From positions 1-64,000 of the forward strand of contig JAJTWR010000141.1 of assembly GCA_021613335.1 (NCBI GenBank): a stretch of DNA of 64,000 nucleotides, written 5' to 3'. Position 1 is the first letter of the stretch, and each line of letters opens with the position of its first letter. Source of the DNA: Whitmania pigra (lineage: Eukaryota; Annelida; Clitellata; Hirudinida; Haemopidae). Below the pieces are notes generated by a model. It was not told the origin of the DNA, did not search any database, and saw only the letters and a list, made by a program, of their open reading frames with translations. The position numbers and the translations under genes were made by a program. Positions 48,081 through 55,666 of this stretch are shown here, in pieces.

Positions 48081-48818
48081 CTATGATACAATAACTTCAT
48101 TTAATCCTCTCAAAACCAAATAGGGTTCAATAATAATTTGGTTTGCAAAGATGCTACTTTTTAATTGTTTGCTCAAAAAATCTGCATCGCCGCCGGTTAA
48201 TACTATTTTTAACGACGCGTTTCTGTTGTTTTCAATCTGCATAAATCCCTCTATTTCGTTTAAAACTCCACGCAAAACGCCATTTTTCAGCGCGTTCTCC
48301 GTATTGTTACCCTCCGGCACAAATTCCTCGTTTTTATCAAAAAAAACCAGCGGCAGTCTTCCGGTATAATCATTCAAAGCCTTAAACCGCATATTTATGC
48401 CTAAACTTATGCTTCCGCCTTTGTATACCGATTCTGCGGTTAAAACATCGTAAGTAATACAAGTACCCGCGTCTATAAGCAACGAGTTTTGTTTATGATA
48501 AAGTTTAAAAGCGGCAACAATTTTGGCCCATCTATCCAACCCTAAAGTAGATACAGATTGATATTCATTTTTGATACCCGGATTATAAGTTGTACTAAAA
48601 CTCAGTATTTCAATATGCGGCGCTAAATAATCTGACAGCGGTTCCGTTTGATCGGCAACGCTTGATATCACCCCTTTTTTAATATTGAAACGCTCAATCA
48701 AAAAATCAAACACACTGTAATCGATTTGTTCTTTTCGTTCAAAATGCAATAGTTCTCTTTCTTGAAAAATTGCCGTTTTACAGGATGAATTACCAATGTC
48801 TATAACCAAATTAGACAT
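48081..48818 (-). CDS. coaX: Type III pantothenate kinase
   Basis: CoaX phosphorylates pantothenate, the first step of coenzyme A synthesis, using ATP and a monovalent cation. The 245-residue product has the three ASKHA-type motifs: VIDIGNSSCKTAIF at the N-terminus, LGLDRWAKIVAAF and LIDAGTCITYDVL in the middle, and GGSISLGINMRFKAL with VLTGGDADF towards the end. Length is normal. It leads a coaX, outer-membrane protein, lptC run on the minus strand. Confidence 0.92.
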   Translation of the reverse strand: MSNLVIDIGNSSCKTAIFQERELLHFERKEQIDYSVFDFLIERFNIKKGVISSVADQTEPLSDYLAPHIEILSFSTTYNPGIKNEYQSVSTLGLDRWAKIVAAFKLYHKQNSLLIDAGTCITYDVLTAESVYKGGSISLGINMRFKALNDYTGRLPLVFFDKNEEFVPEGNNTENALKNGVLRGVLNEIEGFMQIENNRNASLKIVLTGGDADFLSKQLKSSIFANQIIIEPYLVLRGLNEVIVS

Positions 48819-48927
48819 ACAAAATAAAAAATTCGGGTAGTTTATTAGCCATTCCTGTAAGTTTTTAAATCTACCATTTTTATTATCTTTGTTACTTTTG
48901 AATTATAAAATTTCCGCATATACCCTG

Positions 48928-48935
48928 CAAAGCTA
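48928..48935 (-). promoter_or_regulatory. -7 promoter element upstream of coaX
   Basis: The minus strand reads TAGCTTTG, a perfect TAnnTTTG match, about 110 bases before the coaX ATG in the spacer between coaX and the DUF6427 gene. No matching -33 TTTG is evident, so support is moderate. Confidence 0.35.
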
Positions 48936-48978
48936 TTAATCTTTAGGGAGTTTAGCGGAGGGGTTTTGTTAAAAAAGG

Positions 48979-49965
48979 TTAAACCAGCAAAAAATATTGT
49001 ATGGAGATAATCAGCAATACAAAAAGCAATTCGTAAAACCATCTTTTTTTAGCGTTAGAAAAATAATATGCAAGCAAAACGGCTCCGGAGGGCGCCGCAA
49101 GCAAAAAATGATAAACCTTAAAATTTGGCTCCATGTAAAAGCTGGCAATAGACAGCAAAAACATGAAAAAAAGCAGTTGAAATCCTTTTCTTGTATTAAT
49201 AAAACTCCTGAAAAAATTCTTCCAAAGCTGTAAAATGGCCAATACAAAAATTACCGCCACAGGAATAAGCGTTAAATAATCGCTGTAATTAATTTTTTTT
49301 AACGGCGAGGGATATTTGTTGGCCAAGGGTTTCCATATTTGATAAAACTGTTCTAAACGATCATTCCAGTAATAATAAACGGTTAAGAGAAAAAAAATGG
49401 TTAAAAAACCTAATAATCCGCATAACCACTCTCGCCAGTTAAATGGGCGAAAAAGCAAAAGCCCCAGCCAAACCAAAATCCATAAAGCTAAAAAGGGAAA
49501 ATAAATAAGCGTTCCAAACGCAACAATCATCCCAATATCAAACGTAATTGCCATTGCAGAGGGTTCTTTGGCCATTTTTAAAAATTTTTCTATCATCGAA
49601 ATAATCAAAAAATTACAAATTAATGGGGGGCTAAGAATCATAAAAGGCAAAAAAAGGCTTGAACCGGTAATATACAACAGCCCCGGCAAATAACCCGGTT
49701 TTGATAAAAGGGCATTATTATTTATAATGCGATTAAAAAATAAAGCCTGAACGTAAACGATAATTAAAGCAATAGCAGCATTTTCTCCGGCGGATAGCGA
49801 GTTTATTTTCAGGTATTTTTCAACAAATTGCGTATAAGGTTGTTCTAAAAAAGCAATATGAAACTCGGCGGGTAAACGCACAAAAATACCCGCGCGGATA
49901 AAAATGGTAAAAGCGGCCAATAAAAGCAGGTTTACCGGGTTTAGCGATCTAAACTGGTTAATCAT
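48979..49965 (-). CDS. DUF6427 family integral membrane protein
   Basis: A 328-residue polytopic membrane protein with about nine helices. It opens FRSLNPVNLLLLAAFTIFIR and contains FPFLALWILVWLGLLLFRPF followed by NWREWLCGLLGF, patterns of DUF6427, a Bacteroidota family of unknown function often beside glycosyltransferase genes. It lies 27 bases downstream of the glycosyltransferase at 49993-50979 and on the same strand. A role in cell-envelope or glycan metabolism is a guess from context. Confidence 0.78.
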   Translation of the reverse strand: MINQFRSLNPVNLLLLAAFTIFIRAGIFVRLPAEFHIAFLEQPYTQFVEKYLKINSLSAGENAAIALIIVYVQALFFNRIINNNALLSKPGYLPGLLYITGSSLFLPFMILSPPLICNFLIISMIEKFLKMAKEPSAMAITFDIGMIVAFGTLIYFPFLALWILVWLGLLLFRPFNWREWLCGLLGFLTIFFLLTVYYYWNDRLEQFYQIWKPLANKYPSPLKKINYSDYLTLIPVAVIFVLAILQLWKNFFRSFINTRKGFQLLFFMFLLSIASFYMEPNFKVYHFLLAAPSGAVLLAYYFSNAKKRWFYELLFVLLIISIQYFLLV

Positions 49966-49992
49966 TTTCTTTAACCGACAAATTAAAGAAAA

Positions 49993-50979
49993 TTATCTTG
50001 CATAACGCTTTACTACCATGTCTATAATATCGGCTGTTTGATTTGGAAAATAGAACTGATGTTCTTGCGGATTTTCTACAAATTGCCGAACAATAGATTC
50101 CCAGTTTTTATTGCTCCCATAAATTACGGGTAAGCCAAATTGCTTAAGAGCATAAGCATTGCACTGCTGTTCGTATTGAAACCTCATTGGCGCAACCAGC
50201 AATTTTTTTTTTAAATAAAGCGCCTCTGCCGGGCCTTCAAAACCGCCTCCGGTAAACAAACCCTCGCAACTTGCCAAACTTGCATTAAACTTTTGGTTAT
50301 TTACCGGTTCCACAAACACATTATGATATTGGTAAGCCTTTTTGCAATGTTTGGAAAAAATTTCCCATTTTACGGGAATCTCTTTGAGCAATTTAACTAA
50401 ATGTTTGTCGTGTATTGCGGGTAAATAAACGGTATAATATCCTTGATGGCTGGCGAGCATCTGCCTGATCTCAGTCCGAATTACAGGGGTGTAGATAAAA
50501 TCGTCATACCTGTGGAAATGAAAACCCACATGATGGGTGGTTGGGGCATAATGATTTAAAATTTTTTTGCCCAAAGCCATGATGGATTTGGGACGGGGAA
50601 CTTTTTTAGATTTAAATGCCGCTTGATGACTCAAAGATACCGTTTCTATTTTTTGGCAGCGGCAGGCCCAGGCAGTTACCGGTTCAAAATCGTTGATAAT
50701 AAGATTATACTCATGAAGGGGTATCCGTTTCATATCTTTTCTGAACTGAAACAAATCCATGTTTTTCCAAGTTTTCAAAAGGTCTACCGAGCCGTTTTTT
50801 CCGAAGATAAAACTGAAACCATGAAGGCGGTATTTTACTTCTTGGTTTAATTTAACATCAACTTGATTTCCCGATATCAGAATATCCAGGCGGCCATACT
50901 TTTGTAAATGCGGCACAATTTCGCGAGCTCTGCTAACATGACCGTTGCCTGTACCTTGTATGGCATATAATATTTTCAT
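49993..50979 (-). CDS. Glycosyltransferase of the MurG/GT28-like (GT-B) type
   Basis: The 328-residue product starts MKILYAIQGTGNGHVSRARE, the glycine-rich nucleotide-sugar/acceptor loop of GT-B enzymes related to MurG and glycolipid transferases. The C-terminal half has SCEGLFTGGGFEGPAEALYL, KKLLVAPMRFQYEQQCNAY, the donor-binding G-G and Q-x-x-N-A region. It probably transfers a sugar to a lipid or glycan at the inner membrane. It is commonly found with the LpxH-like phosphoesterase next to it in this phylum, here 28 bases upstream, suggesting glycolipid metabolism. Confidence 0.8.
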   Translation of the reverse strand: MKILYAIQGTGNGHVSRAREIVPHLQKYGRLDILISGNQVDVKLNQEVKYRLHGFSFIFGKNGSVDLLKTWKNMDLFQFRKDMKRIPLHEYNLIINDFEPVTAWACRCQKIETVSLSHQAAFKSKKVPRPKSIMALGKKILNHYAPTTHHVGFHFHRYDDFIYTPVIRTEIRQMLASHQGYYTVYLPAIHDKHLVKLLKEIPVKWEIFSKHCKKAYQYHNVFVEPVNNQKFNASLASCEGLFTGGGFEGPAEALYLKKKLLVAPMRFQYEQQCNAYALKQFGLPVIYGSNKNWESIVRQFVENPQEHQFYFPNQTADIIDMVVKRYAR

Positions 50980-51007
50980 ACGCTCAAATATCTATATTCT
51001 ATTGGCC

Positions 51008-51859
51008 TTAGGCAATTCCCAACTTAATCTTTTCCAATAAAATGTTGACGTTTAGCTTGTTTTTCAGGTCTTCGCTGTCTGACAATAACCCCTCTTCGAT
51101 CACTTCCTGCGTAAAATCATGCTCGCGATATTTAAAGATAGTCCATTGCCCGTTATAATATTCCAAAGCCGTAAGGCTTTCTACCCAATCGCCGCTGTTA
51201 AGATAATTTACCATACCATTAGGCGTAACGATTTCTCTTTTTTCCGGTTGATGAATGTGTCCGCAAATTACATTCTGATAGCCGTTTTCTGATGCAAGTT
51301 CGGCAACCGTTTGTTCAAATTTATTGATAAATTTAACCGCGTCTTTAAACTTTGATTTCACTTTTTGAGAGAAACTCATTTTTGGACGCCCTATTTTAAC
51401 CATAAACCAGTTTACAAAACTGTTTAGCCATATCAGCAAATCGTAACCGACAGAGCCTAATTTAGCTAACCATTTGCTGTGTTGCATGGTTACATCAAAA
51501 ACATCGCCATGGAAAAACCAAGAACGCTTTCCGTCAATATCCAAAACCAGCTTATTTTGTAAAAAAAAAGTTCCTAATTGCATTTCGGCATATTTACGCA
51601 ACATTTCATCGTGGTTTCCCGTCAGGTAATGAACTGACGCTCCTTCAACTACAAATTTCATGAGCTTGCGGAGCACTTTGGTATGGGTTTCGGGCCAATA
51701 ACTTTTGCTGAATTGCCAAATGTCTATAATATCTCCGTTGAGGATGATTTTTTGAGGGCGAATACTTTTCAGATATTTTAACAATTCTTTGGCATGACAA
51801 CCATAAGTTCCTAAATGTACGTCAGAAATGACAACGATCTCAACACCTCTTTTTACCAT
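51008..51859 (-). CDS. UDP-2,3-diacylglucosamine diphosphatase-like metallophosphoesterase
   Basis: The 283-residue product has all metallophosphoesterase motifs: SDVHLG (D13, H15), NGDIID (residues 41-46), GNHDE, and near the C-terminus CGHIHQPE. The arrangement and length resemble LpxH, which releases UMP from UDP-2,3-diacylglucosamine in lipid A synthesis, although this branch is longer than classical LpxH and also occurs as YbbF-like enzymes in Bacteroidota. The substrate is therefore likely but not certain. It precedes the glycosyltransferase by 28 bases on the same strand. Confidence 0.8.
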   Translation of the reverse strand: MVKRGVEIVVISDVHLGTYGCHAKELLKYLKSIRPQKIILNGDIIDIWQFSKSYWPETHTKVLRKLMKFVVEGASVHYLTGNHDEMLRKYAEMQLGTFFLQNKLVLDIDGKRSWFFHGDVFDVTMQHSKWLAKLGSVGYDLLIWLNSFVNWFMVKIGRPKMSFSQKVKSKFKDAVKFINKFEQTVAELASENGYQNVICGHIHQPEKREIVTPNGMVNYLNSGDWVESLTALEYYNGQWTIFKYREHDFTQEVIEEGLLSDSEDLKNKLNVNILLEKIKLGIA

Positions 51860-51891
51860 CGGTTTTATATGGATGATGCAAATACAAAACG

Positions 51892-51984
51892 TTAATCTTC
51901 CTCGTCTATAAACTTAAACTCGTACGGACTTAGAATAAATGCGATTAACAGCGCCACTACAATAATTATAGCCAATTTTATCAT
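51892..51984 (-). CDS. 30-residue membrane peptide
   Basis: Short frame with an ATG at 51982-51984 and a TAA at 51892-51894. It encodes a Lys-bearing N-terminus, one hydrophobic helix of about 17 residues (LAIIIVVALLIAFILSP) and the acidic tail YEFKFIDEED. The balanced, single-helix pattern with polar ends argues for a real small membrane protein. It sits between YfhO and the LpxH-like gene on the same strand, 32 bases before the latter. Its function is unknown; conservation in relatives would settle whether it is a gene. Confidence 0.5.
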   Translation of the reverse strand: MIKLAIIIVVALLIAFILSPYEFKFIDEED

Positions 51985-52109
51985 TGTAAAGTAATTTACT
52001 ATTGACAAAATTGCGCGCATAAAATTAAACAGACGTTAACAAAAGATTATCATTTCCGCATCGGATAAAAAATCTCCAAAACCATTAAAAAACGGTTAAA
52101 TTTCTTTAT

Positions 52110-54596
52110 TTAACGACGTTTTTTCTTTTCTTCGATATAAAAGGCAAAACCTAAAAATCCGACTAATAAAACAGAACCGGCCAAGGATATTTTTTCGCCC
52201 ATGTAGTAAGATGAGGGTTCAAATTTAAACGCTACTTTATGATTACCTGCCTCCAGTTGTGCCGCACGCAACACATAATTTGCCCTGAAATAAGGCTTTT
52301 TAACTCCATCCACATACATATTCCAACCTTTATGATAATAAATTTCCGAGAAAACGGCAATAATATCTCTAGGCGAGCTGTAGCTATATTCCATATGATC
52401 CGGATGGTATTTTTCCATTTTGATAAAGGCCGTCTGCTCAGAGCCTAAACGAGTTGTGTCTACCAGTTTTTTGTATTGCTGATCAACTATCGCTTCTTTT
52501 TTAGGGTCGAAACTGTTAATGGTTTTCATCTCCTGATCACTGTTTTTAACCCACCGAATATCCTTTACAATCCAAACATTGCCTAAAGCCGTTTCATTGC
52601 GTTGCATGCTTATCGAGCCTGTTTTAGAATCTTGAATGATGAAATACTTGGTATTCAACATATCCAGCGCATCCTGATTTACCGATTTAGAGAATTGATT
52701 TTGGATTAACTCATCATACCGTTTCAATTTGGCCGCATGATAACCCCCGATGGTTTTATGAAAATATGAAGTACTTGCATCGTTAAACGTATTAATGGCG
52801 GCATCGTAAACACGAAAATTAGGATCTTTATCTGCCAAAATAAAATTATCTACTTCGCGTTGTTGATAGTAGTTTTTTAATACGTTTTTACTTTCAAAAT
52901 TGCCGCTGTTTAAGTAGCGCTTATCTACCTGCCACATATCAATTAATATCGCGACAGCCAATAAACAACAGGCCATATCGGCTTTCAATTTTCTGGTTAT
53001 AAAAGCCCAAATAATGATGTAGCCCGTTAAAATAAAAAAGAACGAGCGAAAGGCATCGGCTTGGGCAATGGTAATGCGATCATCAACAACGGCTTGGGCA
53101 ATACGCTGAGCCATGCCCGCATTGTCTTGCAAGGTTTGGGTTAACGCTTGCACAATTTGTCCATGATTAGAACTTGTAAAACTGAAAAATAAAGCGGGAA
53201 ACAAGCCTACCAATAGGGCAAAACCTCCGGTAATTCCCGCGCTCCAGGTTAATTTTTTAATCAACTCTTTTTCCTTCAATTTACTTTCCATAGCTTCTTT
53301 AACCGCTAACAACGCTAAAACAGGAACCATTAAACCAACTACCGCCAAAATAGACTCTACCGCTCTAAATTTGTTATACAAAGGGAAATAATCATAAAAC
53401 AAATCAGACACTAATGGAAAATTTTTGCCGAATGATAACAGCATAAATAACGCCGTTACAACCAATGTCCACCATTTTAAGCGGCTACGCACAATGAATA
53501 AGCCAAAAATATAAAGGAAACATATGATAGCTCCGAAATAATATCCGCCTTGCGTAAATTGTTTCTCGCCCCAGTATTGTTGTAGGTTTAAATTTTGAGC
53601 AAGATATTGGATAACCTGTTGAGTTTGCGCTTGGTCGCCACCGGTAAGGTTTTCTGCAACCGCTTTAAAAACACGGCTTTCCGGTTTTATCATTTTATCA
53701 ACCGAACTCGCCCCGCCATATAAATCCGGAATCAGGAAGGTAAAACTTTCGCCCACACCCTGACTCCAAGCGTAAGCGTAATCTTTGCCCATTGCTTCTT
53801 TTTTGCCTTCGGCATTGGTTAAATTAGATTTACCCCGAATGGTTTCTTTGGCATATTCAAAGGTTGTCCAAAGCAAACCGGCATTAACCGTTACCGCCAA
53901 AATCACCGCCCCGACTAAAAAGCCAACAGCCTTGCCAAAACCGGGTAACGTTTTATTTTTATAGGCATGATAAATTTCTATGCCTACGTAAATAAGCGTA
54001 GCCAAAAACAAATAGTAGGTCATTTGAACGTGGTTAGCCCGAATTTCTAACGCTAAAAACAAGGCTGTTAAACTTGCGCCAAGCAAATAACGCCCGCGTA
54101 GTGTCATAAAAATACCGGCCAATACCGGCGCAAAAAAGCCTATAGCCAAAATTTTATTACTATGCCCGGCAGCAATAAGTACAAAATTGTAGGTTGTAAA
54201 TGCAAATGCCACCGCGCCGGCCGCCGCTAAATAGGGATTTATTTTTAAACTGACAAACAAGAAATATGCGCCCGCCAAAAGTAAAAATACCGTGCCGATG
54301 GGCGCCGGAAAAGTCTGCGTAATAAACGCTATGCCATAAGTTGCTCCATTATAAGCATATTTTACCCATATTTGATAAGCCGGCATTCCGCCAAACATTC
54401 GGTTGGTCCATAAAGGGGCTTTCCCTTCTTTTTCTTTGTATTCCATAATCTCTTTTTGTGCTGCTTTGCTCTGCAAAACATCACTTTGAGCCGGAATTTT
54501 ACCTTGTAATACAGGGCTGAAATACGCAAAACATATTATAACAAAAACAACCAAAATCGCCAAATGAATGACGTTTTTATTAAACCAATTGCTCAT
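52110..54596 (-). CDS. YfhO-family polytopic membrane protein (GT-C-like)
   Basis: An 828-residue protein with about 13 membrane helices and a large periplasmic C-terminal domain (residues about 570-790), ending with a last helix (YYMGEKISLAGSVLLVGFLG) and a basic tail. It matches the YfhO family of Bacteroidota and Firmicutes, which resemble GT-C glycosyltransferases and in Listeria/Bacillus act in glycosylation of cell-wall polymers. Near residues 30-60 it has FSPVLQGKIPAQSDVLQSKA, a GT-C-like D/E-containing loop. The acceptor in this organism is unknown. It is long and intact. Confidence 0.82.
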   Translation of the reverse strand: MSNWFNKNVIHLAILVVFVIICFAYFSPVLQGKIPAQSDVLQSKAAQKEIMEYKEKEGKAPLWTNRMFGGMPAYQIWVKYAYNGATYGIAFITQTFPAPIGTVFLLLAGAYFLFVSLKINPYLAAAGAVAFAFTTYNFVLIAAGHSNKILAIGFFAPVLAGIFMTLRGRYLLGASLTALFLALEIRANHVQMTYYLFLATLIYVGIEIYHAYKNKTLPGFGKAVGFLVGAVILAVTVNAGLLWTTFEYAKETIRGKSNLTNAEGKKEAMGKDYAYAWSQGVGESFTFLIPDLYGGASSVDKMIKPESRVFKAVAENLTGGDQAQTQQVIQYLAQNLNLQQYWGEKQFTQGGYYFGAIICFLYIFGLFIVRSRLKWWTLVVTALFMLLSFGKNFPLVSDLFYDYFPLYNKFRAVESILAVVGLMVPVLALLAVKEAMESKLKEKELIKKLTWSAGITGGFALLVGLFPALFFSFTSSNHGQIVQALTQTLQDNAGMAQRIAQAVVDDRITIAQADAFRSFFFILTGYIIIWAFITRKLKADMACCLLAVAILIDMWQVDKRYLNSGNFESKNVLKNYYQQREVDNFILADKDPNFRVYDAAINTFNDASTSYFHKTIGGYHAAKLKRYDELIQNQFSKSVNQDALDMLNTKYFIIQDSKTGSISMQRNETALGNVWIVKDIRWVKNSDQEMKTINSFDPKKEAIVDQQYKKLVDTTRLGSEQTAFIKMEKYHPDHMEYSYSSPRDIIAVFSEIYYHKGWNMYVDGVKKPYFRANYVLRAAQLEAGNHKVAFKFEPSSYYMGEKISLAGSVLLVGFLGFAFYIEEKKKRR

Positions 54597-55269
54597 TAAG
54601 TTTATATTAAAATTTTAAATCAAGTCAAAAATAAAAATTTGATACAGATTAGAAAACACAAGGCCGCAGTTTTCAACTGCCATTTAAATTATTCAGGTTT
54701 TTATTGAACTTTAACGGTCATCGTGCGGAGCTAATTTTTAACGGATTTTTTTATAAAACGGCTTTTTTTGTTACGATACTCCACCCTATAAATATACAAA
54801 ACATTAAGAAACTGTTTAAAAACAAAAAGCCAAAATTTCATCTTGGCGACCTGTTTGACGTTTTATTTTGTTGGCTGAAAACAGATTCCCTGCCGCGGAT
54901 AAGGCCGGAAAGAATTTGCTTATAGTTAGGAAAACTTCCGAAGACCTAGCAAGGATTTTGAATTCATGTTAAAATAATTCCCAAGCTATGATTTGGCATC
55001 CATAGAATTATTTTGAATAAAATTTAAACAGTTTCATTGAGTTTTTAAGAGGTTGCCTTAACTTTTGCCGTGAAAACGGCAATATATAAAATATCTGCGA
55101 CAAAATTACAATGTTACATGCCTTTAATAAGTATTTAAGGTAAATAATCAGAATTTTTTTGTAAATTGCCCCCGTTTTTTGATTTTTTGGAACGCAGAAT
55201 ACCAAGTTTTTGAAAAAATGAATTATTTTATAACCAAAACGATTAAAAAACATTAACTTTTGGTAAGTA
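54597..55269. other. Spacer between yfhO and the TonB-receptor locus
   Basis: About 670 bases, A+T-rich. Short open frames on both strands (54704-54925 plus, 55008-55334 minus) encode basic, low-complexity peptides without family resemblance and are probably chance. The one distinctive element is a perfect 7-bp hairpin closed by a GAAA tetraloop at 55065-55082. I see no promoter consensus in the 150 bases before 55270. Confidence 0.4.
55065..55082. other. GAAA-tetraloop hairpin
   Basis: TTGCCGT (55065-55071), loop GAAA, then ACGGCAA (55076-55082). Read on the plus strand it would be a very stable GNRA-capped RNA stem about 190 bases before the small His/Cys-rich gene. No U-run follows on either strand, so it does not look like a terminator. 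It may be a leader RNA element or an isolated palindrome. Confidence 0.4.
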
Positions 55270-55605
55270 TTGTATAAAAGTCGTATAAATACCGTTCGTT
55301 TAATTACGTTTTTTACTTTGGTTGTTTTTACCATCGCCGTTTCTCCTTGCCTTATTTTACATCATCACTCCAAACCGAGTGTGAAAGCGAAAAAAAATTG
55401 CAGCCATCAATTTCATTTAAAAGTTCCAGGCGATGAGCCTTGTTTGTTTTGCAAAGTTCATTTCGAAAAAGATTTTATATATAAGGCCAAAATCTTTGAG
55501 GCGTTTTTGGTTACACAAAATTTTTTTATAATCAATCCGATTTCTAAAAGAATCTATATTAACTTAATTACCAATTCGTTACGCGGGCCTCCTTGTCTTT
55601 CTTAA
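55270..55605 (+). CDS. Small secreted His/Cys-rich protein before a TonB receptor
   Basis: The 111-residue frame starts at a TTG; no ATG is available. An N-terminal hydrophobic segment (LITFFTLVVFTIAVSPCLIL) is followed by HHHSKP, CSHQFHLKVPGDEPCLFCKV, H-F-E, and a tail ending SLRGPPCLS. Clustered His and a C-x-x-C-x-V-H pattern suggest periplasmic metal binding. The C-terminal R-G-P-P-C motif resembles small proteins (DUF2946-type) found ahead of metal-related TonB receptors. The receptor gene begins 61 bases downstream. A role in metal capture or sensing is inferred from composition and context. Confidence 0.62.
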   Translation: MYKSRINTVRLITFFTLVVFTIAVSPCLILHHHSKPSVKAKKNCSHQFHLKVPGDEPCLFCKVHFEKDFIYKAKIFEAFLVTQNFFIINPISKRIYINLITNSLRGPPCLS

Positions 55606-55666
55606 TTTCTAAAGCCATAAATTTATTTCCGCAACCCAGCGACTGTATCGCTTATTTCAAATTTTT

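Noticed and set aside
55008..55334. 108-codon minus-strand frame overlapping the start of the His/Cys-rich gene
   Set aside because: Lys/Ile/Phe-rich translation of A+T-rich DNA with no family; it overlaps the better-supported plus-strand gene.
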